From contig JAUNSE010000061.1 of NCBI GenBank assembly GCA_030539415.1, positions 1 through 8,818 of the forward strand: a stretch of DNA of 8,818 nucleotides, in the 5' to 3' direction. Within the stretch, counting starts at the first letter, position 1. Each line of letters begins with the position of its first letter. The position numbers and the translations under genes are program-made. This DNA is from Desulfovibrionaceae bacterium. GTDB taxonomy: Bacteria > Desulfobacterota > Desulfovibrionia > Desulfovibrionales > Desulfovibrionaceae. Below, piece after piece: positions 1 through 6,582 of the stretch. The notes under the pieces are model-generated. The model was not told the DNA's origin. It saw only the letters and a list, made by a program, of their open reading frames with translations, and searched no databases.

Positions 1-2
1 AT

Positions 3-1094
3 ATGGGGGGCATGGGCCCCAGGGTGCTCGAAGACGGTTCGCCCGCCTGCCGGCTCATAGCCTGGGAGGTCACCCGGTCCTGTAATCTGGCCTGCAAGCA
101 CTGCCGCGCCGAAGCTCACATGGAACCCTATCCCGGAGAGCTCGACCATGAGGAGGCGCTCGCGCTTATCGACACCTTCCCGCAGGTTGGCAGGCCCATA
201 GTCATCTTCACGGGCGGCGATCCCATGATGCGCCCGGACGTGTACGAACTGGTGCGCTACACCCATGACAAGGGGCTTGTCTGCGCCTTTTCTCCCAATG
301 GCACACTGATCACGCCGGAAACGGCCCGCAAGATCAAGGAGGCCGGTGTCGACAGATGCTCCATTTCCATCGACGCCGCCGATGCGGCAAGCCATGACGG
401 CTTCCGCGGCGTGCCGGGCGCCTTCGAGGCCTCCGTGCGCGGCATGCGCTGCCTCACCGATGTGGGAGTGCCCTTCCAGATCAACACCACGGTGACCAGA
501 AACAACCTGTCCAGCTTCAGAAAGATTTTCGAGCTGTGCCAGGAGCTGGGCGCCGCGGCCTGGCATATCTTCCTCCTCGTGCCCACGGGCCGGGGGGCGG
601 AGCTCGGCGATCAGGTCATCTCGGCAGATGAATATGAAGAGGTGCTGCACTGGTTCTATCAGTTCCGCAAGACCACCAGCATGCATCTGAAAGCCACCTG
701 CGCGCCGCATTACTACCGCATCATGCGGCAGATGGCCCGCGAGGAGGGCGTGCCCGTCGATGTGGAGAACTTCGGCATGGACGCGCACACCAGAGGCTGC
801 CTCGGCGGCACGGGCTTCTGCTTCATCAGCCATACGGGCCAGGTCCAGCCCTGCGGGTATCTGGAGCTTGACTGCGGCAACGTCCGCACCACGCCCTTCC
901 CGAAAATCTGGCGGGAAAGCAGCTACTTCAAGCAGTTCCGCGACCAGAAGGCCTACGAGGGCAAGTGCGGCGTGTGCGAGTACCACAAGGTCTGCGGCGG
1001 CTGTCGCGCCAGGGCCTACAACATGAGCGGCAGCCACATGGGAGAGGAGCCGCTGTGCTCATACATCCCGAAAAAACTTCGCGAGCGCGTCTAG
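3..1094 (+). CDS. ahbD: AhbD-type radical SAM heme b synthase (5' end may be cut by window)
   Basis: Radical SAM enzyme that in the siroheme-dependent (alternative) heme pathway oxidatively decarboxylates two propionates of Fe-coproporphyrin III to the vinyl groups of heme b, in the cytoplasm. Seen: the radical SAM cluster motif CxxxCxxC at residues 27-34 (SCNLACKHC), a GGDP motif at 71-74, and a Cys-rich C-terminal half (C266, C273, C284, C291, then CxxC at 322-325, CxxC at 331-334 and C352) that fits a SPASM-type auxiliary iron-sulfur domain. The stretch LIAWEVTRSCNLACKHCRAE is what I remember of AhbD proteins; the related AhbC and NirJ are the main alternatives. The next gene encodes a siroheme decarboxylase subunit, which supports the pathway assignment. 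Only two bases precede the first ATG and the frame is open there, so the true start may lie upstream. Length (363 aa) is close to complete. Confidence 0.85.
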   Translation: MGGMGPRVLEDGSPACRLIAWEVTRSCNLACKHCRAEAHMEPYPGELDHEEALALIDTFPQVGRPIVIFTGGDPMMRPDVYELVRYTHDKGLVCAFSPNGTLITPETARKIKEAGVDRCSISIDAADAASHDGFRGVPGAFEASVRGMRCLTDVGVPFQINTTVTRNNLSSFRKIFELCQELGAAAWHIFLLVPTGRGAELGDQVISADEYEEVLHWFYQFRKTTSMHLKATCAPHYYRIMRQMAREEGVPVDVENFGMDAHTRGCLGGTGFCFISHTGQVQPCGYLELDCGNVRTTPFPKIWRESSYFKQFRDQKAYEGKCGVCEYHKVCGGCRARAYNMSGSHMGEEPLCSYIPKKLRERV

Positions 1095-1116
1095 AAGACG
1101 CGTCAAGGAGAATGCC

Positions 1117-1584
1117 ATGGCACTGATGGACGCCACAGACAAGGCCCTGCTCGATATCATCCAGGGGGATTTCCCGCTGGTTCCCAGGCCCTATGCCGAA
1201 ATAGGCGCCCGCCTCGGCATCGCCGAGGAGGAGGCCCTGGACCGTGTGCGCGCCCTGCGGCAGGGCAGGATCATCCGCCGCATGGGAGCGAACTTCCAGT
1301 CCAAAAAACTGGGCTGGGTTTCGACGCTGTGCGGCGCGAAGGTGCCTGCCGAAGTCATGGACAGATTTGTGGAACTGGTCAACGCCGAGCCCGGGGTGAC
1401 ACACAATTACGAGCGCGAGCATGCGTACAACATCTGGTTCACCTTTATCGGTCCGTCCAGAGCCTACATTCAGGAACGGCTTGATGCCATCACGGAGCAG
1501 ACCGGAGTGCCCATTCTCAATCTGCCGGCAACGAAGCTCTTCAAGATCCGGGTGAACTTCAAGCTGGCCGAGGATGAGGCCTGA
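1117..1584 (+). CDS. ahbA/ahbB: Siroheme decarboxylase subunit (AhbA/AhbB, Lrp/AsnC-like fold)
   Basis: Subunit of the enzyme that removes two carboxyl groups from siroheme to give 12,18-didecarboxysiroheme, an early step of the pathway that AhbD completes. Seen: 155 aa with an N-terminal winged-helix-like segment (about residues 5-57, ending GRIIRRMGANF) and a C-terminal Lrp/AsnC-like ligand domain. That domain holds the signature THNYEREHAYNIWFT at 95-109 and ends PILNLPATKLFKIRVNFK. These proteins resemble AsnC-type regulators and the NirD/G/H/L proteins but act as enzymes. I could not decide between the alpha (AhbA) and beta (AhbB) subunit, which are homologous; the partner is not in the window. 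The start is supported by AAGGAG at 1105-1110, six bases before ATG. It lies 22 bases after ahbD and is probably co-transcribed. A transcription regulator is less likely, given the neighbour and the signature. Confidence 0.85.
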   Translation: MALMDATDKALLDIIQGDFPLVPRPYAEIGARLGIAEEEALDRVRALRQGRIIRRMGANFQSKKLGWVSTLCGAKVPAEVMDRFVELVNAEPGVTHNYEREHAYNIWFTFIGPSRAYIQERLDAITEQTGVPILNLPATKLFKIRVNFKLAEDEA

Positions 1585-1725
1585 GCAAGACCGCTTCCGG
1601 GCGGAATCTCGCATCGGACGGCTCTGCCGGACCCGGTCCGACCTTGTTCGCGCACAGGGACCGGCGGACCGTATCCCTTCTTTCGGCTGGACTGAAAATT
1701 AATCGGAAAAAAGTGCAGATTTCGC

Positions 1726-1752
1726 TTGCCAAGGGTAACGGAAAAGTATAAA
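1726..1752 (+). promoter_or_regulatory. Candidate sigma-70 promoter of tRNA-Phe
   Basis: TTGCCA at 1726-1731 and TATAAA at 1747-1752 are separated by 15 bases, shorter than the ideal 17. An A/T-rich stretch at about 1693-1712 (AAAATTAATCGGAAAAAA) lies just upstream and could act as an UP element, as expected for a stable RNA gene. The start of transcription would fall around 1760, some 15 bases before the mature tRNA. Inferred from pattern only; a TAAAAG box at 17-base spacing is an alternative -10. Confidence 0.45.
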
Positions 1753-1774
1753 AGCATCTTCGTTGCCTCACAGT

Positions 1775-1850
1775 GCCGAGGTAGCTCAGTTGGTAGAGCG
1801 AGGGACTGAAAATCCCTGTGTCGGCAGTTCGACTCTGTCCCTCGGCACCA
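1775..1850 (+). tRNA. tRNA-Phe (anticodon GAA), CCA encoded
   Basis: A full cloverleaf can be drawn. The acceptor stem is GCCGAGG (1775-1781) paired with CCTCGGC (1840-1846), followed by discriminator A and an encoded CCA (1848-1850). The D arm is GCTC/GAGC around AGTTGGTA. The anticodon stem is AGGGA/TCCCT with loop CTGAAAA, placing anticodon GAA at 1808-1810. The T arm is GGCAG/CTGTC (one G-U pair) around TTCGACT. It is transcribed away from the heme genes and towards the convergent telA/xpaC unit. All landmarks are normal, with no sign of degeneration. Confidence 0.97.
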
Positions 1851-1865
1851 TTTTTGGAAATAACA

Positions 1866-1899
1866 AGACCTGTGTTGAAAGCACGGGTCTTTTTATTTT
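1866..1899 (+). terminator. Rho-independent terminator of tRNA-Phe
   Basis: AGACCTGTGT (1866-1875) pairs with GCACGGGTCT (1881-1890) around a TGAAA loop, with two G-U pairs, and is followed by TTTTATTTT. It begins 16 bases after the tRNA CCA end, so it should end the tRNA transcript. Confidence 0.85.
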
Positions 1900-1945
1900 G
1901 CCTGCAGCAGAACAGAAATATCCTTTCCGCTGGAAAAACTGCAGA

Positions 1946-1977
1946 AGAAAAGCCCTCTGCGGCAGAGCGCAGAGGGC
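1946..1977 (-). terminator. Rho-independent terminator of the telA/xpaC-like unit
   Basis: A perfect 10-base inverted repeat, GCCCTCTGCG (1952-1961) and CGCAGAGGGC (1968-1977), has a six-base loop. Read on the minus strand it is followed by TTTTCTTC. It starts 25 bases after the stop codon of the XpaC-like gene at 2003. Together with the + strand terminator at 1866-1899 it insulates the two convergent transcripts. Confidence 0.85.
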
Positions 1978-2002
1978 GGATAACAGTCGGAATGCGCGGC
2001 GT

Positions 2003-3295
2003 CTAGCGGGAGCGCATTTTCAGGAGGGCATCGAGCGCGTCAAGCTCGGCCGTGAAGCCGATGGTGTCGTTGCGCGTCATTCCCTGCCTGTGAGAGTCAA
2101 AAGAGGCTGCCAGCTGCTCGAGCACCTCGATGGTGCGCTGTCTGGTCTCCGGGGGCAGATCCTTTTCCATGCGGGCGTATTCGTCCACAACGTGGTGCAC
2201 TCTGGGCAGATACCTTTCCAGAAAGCGGAGGCTTGTCCTTCTGTCGGCGGGGTCCTTGCGCATGGCGCCGATCATGTCCATGGCGGTGAAGGCGATGTCC
2301 TCAAGCGGTCTGCCGAACCCGTCCGGCAGGGAGCCCTTCTTGCCGAGCAGCTCGCTTGCGGACAGGGAGAGAGTGTCCAGCGCGACGGCATCGTCCTGTT
2401 CCGCGGAGGCCTTGCCGGGATTGGCGCTCTTCTTGAGCGATGCCAGGGTCCGCGCGAGATCCGCGTTCAGCTCCTGGACGTTCTGCAGGACACCTTCGCC
2501 TGTCAGGCGGCCGCCCTGAATGTACGTGTTCTTCCCCAGATGCTGCCACTGCGTGGACTTGAAGAGCGTTCTTGTCCACGCGGGCTTCGAGGCCAGCGAT
2601 CTGCTCAGATCCTCAAGTTCGCCCGTGATGTTGACAATGCGGTCAACAAGTTCGTCCGGACAGTCCTTGTACAGCCCCAGAGCCTCGCTCTGCGAAAGCA
2701 GCAGGCTGCAGTGGCGCTTTTCGTTTTCACCGAGACTCGCGGACTGCAGCACTGTGCGCAGACGAACAAGGCTTGCGGCAAGCATCTGTCTGTGAACGTT
2801 GGAATGAAAGATGCGGTTGAACATACGGTACCCCGCAAGACCGAGAGCGAACAGAATCGGGAAGGAAAGCAGCGGCAGCAGGGGCAGCTGCCAGTCCAGC
2901 AGGTTGCCGACAGCCGCGTAGAGTCCGAGCGCCAGAGCGGGTGCCGCCGTCCAGTCCCAGCCGATGTTGCCTCTGGCTATGACGAGGCGCAGCGTCCAGG
3001 TCAGCAGACCGGCGGGCAGCGCGAAGAAGGCCCACGGCAGGAGGGGCAGGAGCACGAGCGCCTGCACGCATCCCGCGGCAACGGGAATCCACCAGTAGGG
3101 ATTTCTTGGCGAACCGTACGGGATGAGGCAGACAATGCCCGCCCAGACAGAGGTGCTGAGCAGTACGTCTCCGAAAGCCTGATAGGACAGGCCGACAAGG
3201 ACAAGGGCGGCGAGGTGGATCACCACGCGCAGGGCGACAATTTTCACCACCGTGAGGACCGAGCCCACGACAGTGTCAAGCCAGGGCTGAGCCAT
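2003..3295 (-). CDS. XpaC-like membrane protein (5-bromo-4-chloroindolyl phosphate hydrolysis family)
   Basis: Protein of 430 aa with a hydrophobic N-terminal third and a long, soluble, mostly helical rest. Hydrophobic stretches fall at about residues 10-38, 44-60, 67-107 (long enough for two helices) and 116-158, so four to six membrane segments are likely. The C-terminal part resembles the XpaC family: FLERYLPRVHHVVDEYARM at 358-376, then a helix (QRTIEVLEQLAASFD) and a final TAELDALDALL. XpaC was named after hydrolysis of a chromogenic phosphate in Bacillus; the real substrate or role is not established. Start: ATG at 3295 with GGGGA upstream, 15 bases after the telA stop, so the two genes are almost surely one operon. 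XpaC-like genes are known neighbours of telA, which supports the call. Family assignment is from remembered motifs; an unrelated membrane protein is possible. Confidence 0.7.
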   Translation of the reverse strand: MAQPWLDTVVGSVLTVVKIVALRVVIHLAALVLVGLSYQAFGDVLLSTSVWAGIVCLIPYGSPRNPYWWIPVAAGCVQALVLLPLLPWAFFALPAGLLTWTLRLVIARGNIGWDWTAAPALALGLYAAVGNLLDWQLPLLPLLSFPILFALGLAGYRMFNRIFHSNVHRQMLAASLVRLRTVLQSASLGENEKRHCSLLLSQSEALGLYKDCPDELVDRIVNITGELEDLSRSLASKPAWTRTLFKSTQWQHLGKNTYIQGGRLTGEGVLQNVQELNADLARTLASLKKSANPGKASAEQDDAVALDTLSLSASELLGKKGSLPDGFGRPLEDIAFTAMDMIGAMRKDPADRRTSLRFLERYLPRVHHVVDEYARMEKDLPPETRQRTIEVLEQLAASFDSHRQGMTRNDTIGFTAELDALDALLKMRSR

Positions 3296-3310
3296 GCGTC
3301 TGTCCCCGCC

Positions 3311-4447
3311 CTAGCGCTGGATGGCTTTTGACGAGGAGGCGCCAAGCTGCCCCTGTACGGTCTGCTCCACCTTCTGCTGGGCGAGGGAAGTGAGCTGCAC
3401 CTTGAGGTCGTTCTCCATCTGGGCCAGCTCCTTCTCCACCTCGCGGCGGCGCTCGCGCCCCTGCTGGGTGATGCTGAGCGTCTCGGCGATGGTGCTGATC
3501 AGCCTGTTGTGCACATCGCGCAGACTTTCCACGTCCACAATGGAGCGCTCGACCTGCCTGGCTGTTTCTGTGGTGGACATCTGCAGCATTTCTGCGTTCT
3601 TGCGCAGCATGGAGTTGGTAGTGTCGGCCACCTCCTTCTGCAGCTGGGCGGCATTGTGCTGACCCTGTATGGACAGGGCCAGGATCATCTGATTCTTCCA
3701 GATCGGTATGGTTGCCAGAATGCTGGTCTGGATTTTTTCGGCCAGCGTCTGGTTGTTGTTCTGGATCATGCGGATCTGCGGGGCCGTCTGCAGAGTGATG
3801 GTGCGCGACAGCTTGAGGTCGTGCAGGCGGCGCTCGAAGCGGTTCAGTTTCTCGGCAAAGTCATGCACATTCTGGGCGTCCAGAGCGGAGCCGCTTGCCG
3901 CGGCCTTTGCCTGCAGGGCGGTGAGCTCCTTCTCGCGGGCTTCCTTCAGGCGAAGCTCGCCGGCCTCTATGGCGGCGGAGATCTCGCCGTAGAAATTCTT
4001 GTTGTTATTGTAGAGCTGCTCGAGGATCTGAATGTCCTTGAGCAGGCCGAACATGGCCTCCTCAAGCTTGCCGGACACGCCCTCGACCTGCTCGAGCACG
4101 GTGTTGAAGTCCATCAGCCTGCGCTCGACCTTGTTGAAAAGGCTGCCGATGACCGGCAGAGATTCAAGAAAGCCCTTCTTGTGGTTGGCAATTTCGCTGA
4201 CGTCTATGCCCTTGACCTTTTCCATCAGCGTGGAAAGAGATTCGCCCACGGGACCGGCATCCTTGACGCGCACGCTGTCGAGCAGCGAGTCCGCGAACTC
4301 GGCGATTTCGTTCATGGTCTTTGTGCCGTAGGTGATGGTCAGCGTGGGGTCGTCGAAATTGATGGCCTGGGCAAGAGCCGAGACTTTCTGCTCGGAGACA
4401 GGATCGTCGGAAAGCGTTGCGGGAGTCATATTGGTAGCGGGAGTCAT
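3311..4447 (-). CDS. telA: TelA/KlaA-family toxic anion resistance protein
   Basis: Member of the TelA family, first linked to plasmid-borne tellurite resistance and found on many chromosomes, where it is associated with resistance to toxic anions and cell-envelope-active compounds; the mechanism is unknown. Seen: 378 aa, no signal peptide or membrane segment, almost entirely helical. The hallmark region lies at about residues 220-258 (QTAPQIRMIQNNNQTLAEKI, then IPIWKNQMILAL). Charged coiled-coil-like stretches occur at about 105-180 and 325-365. Start: ATG at 4447, preceded by AGAGAGGA, which sits close (3-4 bases) to the start. An in-frame ATG at 4429 has no ribosome binding site, and the frame continues upstream to 4576, but that stretch has non-coding character and overlaps the likely promoter. 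The first 12 residues repeat MTPAT twice. It is the first gene of an operon with the XpaC-like gene. Confidence 0.88.
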   Translation of the reverse strand: MTPATNMTPATLSDDPVSEQKVSALAQAINFDDPTLTITYGTKTMNEIAEFADSLLDSVRVKDAGPVGESLSTLMEKVKGIDVSEIANHKKGFLESLPVIGSLFNKVERRLMDFNTVLEQVEGVSGKLEEAMFGLLKDIQILEQLYNNNKNFYGEISAAIEAGELRLKEAREKELTALQAKAAASGSALDAQNVHDFAEKLNRFERRLHDLKLSRTITLQTAPQIRMIQNNNQTLAEKIQTSILATIPIWKNQMILALSIQGQHNAAQLQKEVADTTNSMLRKNAEMLQMSTTETARQVERSIVDVESLRDVHNRLISTIAETLSITQQGRERRREVEKELAQMENDLKVQLTSLAQQKVEQTVQGQLGASSSKAIQR

Positions 4448-4544
4448 ACTTCCTCTCTGTATGCAGTCGGTGCGGCAAGGTCTTTGAATCGCGCCCCAGG
4501 CCCGGCGGGACGGCAGTCTGCCCGGCGCCGGGAGGCGCGGAAAT

Positions 4545-4566
4545 GGGGCGCATCGCCCCCTTTTTT
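4545..4566 (+). terminator. Terminator-like hairpin on the strand opposite telA
   Basis: GGGGCG (4545-4550) and CGCCCC (4554-4559) enclose a three-base CAT loop and are followed by C and six T (4561-4566) on the + strand. No + strand gene lies upstream to be terminated. On the minus strand the same hairpin lies in the presumed telA leader and has no U tract after it. The stem is short, so it may have no function. Confidence 0.35.
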
Positions 4567-4575
4567 CCGCCATCA

Positions 4576-4604
4576 AGCATAGAGTATTTTATCCCGCTAC
4601 GCAA
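4576..4604 (-). promoter_or_regulatory. Candidate sigma-70 promoter of telA
   Basis: On the minus strand, TTGCGT (4604-4599) and TATGCT (4581-4576) are separated by exactly 17 bases. The -10 box matches consensus at 4 of 6 positions and the -35 at 3 of 6. It sits downstream of the fdhE terminator and upstream of telA, where a promoter is needed, and predicts a start of transcription near 4569. Pattern evidence only. Confidence 0.4.
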
Positions 4605-4693
4605 AGAGAAGATGGAGGAACGGCGGGCGGCACCGCGCTCAGGAGGAGAAAAACCGATGGAAGGCCGTCTGCTGCCGCCGCAATGCACAGACG

Positions 4694-4735
4694 CAAAAGA
4701 CGGAAGGACCTGCCGCAGCGGCAGGTCCTTCCGTC
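4694..4735 (-). terminator. Long-stem rho-independent terminator of fdhE
   Basis: A perfect 18-base inverted repeat (GACGGAAGGACCTGCCGC at 4699-4716 and its complement at 4718-4735) has a single A at the centre. Minus-strand reading continues into TTTT (4698-4695). It begins 33 bases after the fdhE stop codon. The stem is unusually long for a terminator, and no T run follows on the + strand, so it acts in the fdhE direction only. Confidence 0.85.
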
Positions 4736-4768
4736 GTCAGTCGAGGGATATGTGATGGTGCGCCCGAA

Positions 4769-5701
4769 TCAGAACTGATTCCAGAAGGTCCGGCACATGG
4801 GCGTGAGCTCCTTTTCGGCGGCCACCATGTCCAGGGGGAGCAGACCCAGGGCGAGAGCGTCATAGTCCAGGTCGCCGCTGAAGGACCGCTCGTCCACGCC
4901 CACGCTGTAGGTGCGGCATTTCGAGCACCAGGCGATGTGTTCGGATCGGTTCTCCGTGGGCACGATAATGTTCATGACGCCCTTGCTGTCGGCGCCGCAG
5001 ACCGGACAGACAGCGCGGCGGAAGAGCCAGTCGGAACCGCAGAGCCCGCAGTGCATGTGTTTCTTGCCGCCGCCCGAAAGCAGGTAGGGGTTCTTTTCGT
5101 CGGCCAGTCCCCGGGCAAGACTGTCCATGACGGGAAGACGGCCGCAGACAGGACATGAGCCCTGCGTCCAGAGGGGCCAGGGATTGTCCCCTTCCGCGGC
5201 GGAACCCGCGGCAGCAGTCGCAACCGCTCTGAGAACCGCCGAGAGAGCAAATTCGCCCACAAAGGCCAGACTGGCGGCGGACAGTTCGTCCGTGCCGAAC
5301 AGACCGGCGCAGGCCTCCGCATCCTGATGGAGCAGCGCCTGCAGAAAGGCCTCCTGAAAAGTCTCGTCCCTGCCGGCGCCAAGAAGCTCTGAAACGGTCC
5401 CAAGACCGGGAACCAGCTGCGGTCTCTGCTCGAAGACGGGCAGCAGGCCGCCCAGCGCCTTCTGCCAGAGCGGCCAGAACATGGCCAGCCTGACCTCGGC
5501 CAGAAGACTCAGGCCGTCCGCGAAGCGCTGCTCGTCCGGGGCCGGAACAGGCAGGCCACGCACGTCGTCCTGCAGACTTGCGGCAGTTTCGACACGGGCC
5601 ACAAGAAGAGGTTCGAAAGCGTCAAGGACGCTGGCGAGAACGGGCTTGTCCCCGCGCAGTTTGGCAAGAGTCTTTACCGTTGTTTCGACTGCCATGGACA
5701 T
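4769..5701 (-). CDS. fdhE: Formate dehydrogenase accessory protein FdhE
   Basis: Cytoplasmic maturation factor for molybdenum or tungsten formate dehydrogenases, needed for an active enzyme but not part of it. Seen: 310 aa. The N-terminal half is helical and Ala/Leu-rich; the C-terminal half has four CxxC pairs, C183-C186 (CPVCG), C218-C221 (CGLCG), C232-C235 (CPVCG) and C259-C262 (CSKC), the arrangement of the FdhE zinc/iron-binding domains. The C-terminus ends in FWNQF. Start chosen at ATG 5701 because GAGGTG lies five bases upstream; the ATG at 5695 is too far from it, and the longer in-frame start at 5758 would place this ribosome site inside the gene. It lies 209 bases after fdhB, beyond a terminator, so it either depends on read-through or has its own promoter, for which I see no strong candidate. 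Confidence 0.93.
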   Translation of the reverse strand: MSMAVETTVKTLAKLRGDKPVLASVLDAFEPLLVARVETAASLQDDVRGLPVPAPDEQRFADGLSLLAEVRLAMFWPLWQKALGGLLPVFEQRPQLVPGLGTVSELLGAGRDETFQEAFLQALLHQDAEACAGLFGTDELSAASLAFVGEFALSAVLRAVATAAAGSAAEGDNPWPLWTQGSCPVCGRLPVMDSLARGLADEKNPYLLSGGGKKHMHCGLCGSDWLFRRAVCPVCGADSKGVMNIIVPTENRSEHIAWCSKCRTYSVGVDERSFSGDLDYDALALGLLPLDMVAAEKELTPMCRTFWNQF

Positions 5702-5826
5702 CGGTTCACCTCGCAAACCTGGAAGGATGGGCCTGAAAGTGCAATGAGGAGCGGACACTTCGTCAGTGAGGAAGGAGTCCGCGACGGCCGGTTACGCGGC
5801 GTGTGATCCTAGCATACCGCCGGGCA

Positions 5827-5854
5827 GAAAAAAAGGCCGATATTGCATCGGCCT
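5827..5854 (-). terminator. Rho-independent terminator after fdhB
   Basis: AGGCCGAT (5834-5841) and ATCGGCCT (5847-5854) pair around a five-base loop. On the minus strand the stem runs into a tract of seven T. It lies 57 bases after the fdhB stop and upstream of fdhE, so it would reduce or separate expression of fdhE relative to fdhAB. Confidence 0.8.
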
Positions 5855-5880
5855 GAAATCCAAGCGGCAGACACTTCGCG

Positions 5881-5907
5881 CATGCTCCCGGCCAGGCCGG
5901 GAGCATG
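5881..5907. repeat. Inverted repeat directly after the fdhB stop codon
   Basis: A perfect 13-base inverted repeat with one central base: CATGCTCCCGGCC (5881-5893), A, then its complement (5895-5907). It begins three bases beyond the fdhB stop codon (5913-5911). No U tract follows on either strand, so it is not a classical terminator. It stands just ahead of the true terminator at 5827-5854, and may protect the 3' end of the fdhAB mRNA. Confidence 0.7.
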
Positions 5908-5910
5908 TGT

Positions 5911-6567
5911 CTAGAAGGCCGCGTATTCGTAATAGTGTTCCTTTTCCTCTGCCAGAAGGTAGATGACATTGACATCGGACGGATCGGCCAGGAAGGCCTT
6001 GGGGAAGGTCTTCTTCACGAGGGCAAGACGCTTTCTGGCCACGGCGAGGACGTCCTCGCGGTCGCCGAAGACCATGGCCCCGGTGGGACAGGTCTTGACG
6101 CAGATGGGCACCATGCCGGCCTGCTGGCGGTCGATGCACATGTCGCACTTGGTCAGGATGCCCGTCTTGTCGTCCCTGCGGGGGATGTTGTAGGGGCAGA
6201 CTTCGCGCACGGCCTCGCAGTCTTCCTTCGAAAGTTCCTTTGTCTTCTCGGTGAACAGCACGGCGCCGGTGGCGGAGTCATGAATGATCGCGCCTTCAAC
6301 GGTCATGTCCGCCACATCCTTGCAGGGCGGATGGATGCAGTGGCGGCACTGCTCGGGAAAGAAATTCCAGCGCACAACGCCCTGGTCGTCAAGATGCTCG
6401 TGAAAGCGCACGATCTTCAGATTGCAGGGATTGAGGTCCGGCGGGTTCTGATGCGTGCCGGTCTGTTTTGTCTCAATGGCCGGAAGGTTGTGCCATTCCT
6501 TGCAGGCAACCTGGCAGCCCCGGCATGCCGTGCACCTGGTGGTGTCTATAAGAAAAGCCTTGGGCAT
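5911..6567 (-). CDS. fdhB: Formate dehydrogenase iron-sulfur (beta) subunit
   Basis: Electron-transfer subunit that takes electrons from the catalytic subunit through [4Fe-4S] clusters. Seen: 218 aa with CxxCxxCxxxC at C12-C22, CxxCxxxxC at C74-C82 followed by C117 and C124 (CPYNIP), and CxxC-x11-CxxxC at C141-C160 (ending CVKTCPTGA). This supports three or four clusters. Length agrees with soluble Desulfovibrio-type beta subunits. There is no C-terminal membrane helix, unlike FdnH-type subunits, and no signal peptide. This fits export, if any, in complex with the Tat signal of the catalytic subunit, which would lie outside the window. Start: ATG at 6567 with AAAGGAG seven bases upstream; the longer in-frame start at 6615 would overlap the hairpin between fdhA and fdhB. 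It lies 50 bases after fdhA in the same operon. Confidence 0.93.
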   Translation of the reverse strand: MPKAFLIDTTRCTACRGCQVACKEWHNLPAIETKQTGTHQNPPDLNPCNLKIVRFHEHLDDQGVVRWNFFPEQCRHCIHPPCKDVADMTVEGAIIHDSATGAVLFTEKTKELSKEDCEAVREVCPYNIPRRDDKTGILTKCDMCIDRQQAGMVPICVKTCPTGAMVFGDREDVLAVARKRLALVKKTFPKAFLADPSDVNVIYLLAEEKEHYYEYAAF

Positions 6568-6582
6568 AACAGCTCCTTTCGG

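Larger units (their letters stand above)
4448..4768. other. Intergenic region between fdhE and telA: telA leader and fdhE terminator
   Basis: This 321-base gap has no convincing gene. It contains the fdhE terminator (4694-4735), a telA promoter candidate (4576-4604), a GC hairpin with a T run on the + strand (4545-4566), and a perfect 12-base palindrome CCCGGCGCCGGG (4521-4532). If the promoter call is right, the telA mRNA has a GC-rich, structured leader of about 120 bases. Confidence 0.6.

Noticed and set aside
1585..1725. Terminator for the ahb genes
   Set aside because: Short GC inverted repeats occur (for example CGGACCCGGTCCG) but none is followed by a T run, so none could be called.
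1775..1850. tRNA-Phe as an integration site for a mobile element
   Set aside because: No integrase, no repeat of the tRNA 3' end elsewhere in the window, and the flanking genes look like ordinary chromosome.
1763..3331. Open + strand frame of more than 500 codons
   Set aside because: It runs through the tRNA, two terminators and the antisense of the XpaC-like gene. Its product has no recognisable domain, and its composition is that of an antisense shadow in GC-rich DNA.
4448..4576. In-frame N-terminal extension of TelA by up to 43 residues
   Set aside because: The extension is rich in Arg, Pro and Cys, unlike TelA. It covers hairpins and reaches the -10 box of the promoter candidate. A ribosome site is present at 4447 instead.
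3509..4582. Open + strand frame of about 357 codons opposite telA
   Set aside because: It is antisense to the well-supported telA frame, has no recognised domain, and ends in the telA leader.
4657..4755. Possible 32-residue + strand ORF with AGGAGG ten bases before ATG
   Set aside because: It overlaps the fdhE terminator completely, has no recognisable product and an Arg/Ser-rich composition, and has no clear + strand promoter. The ribosome-site match is probably chance.
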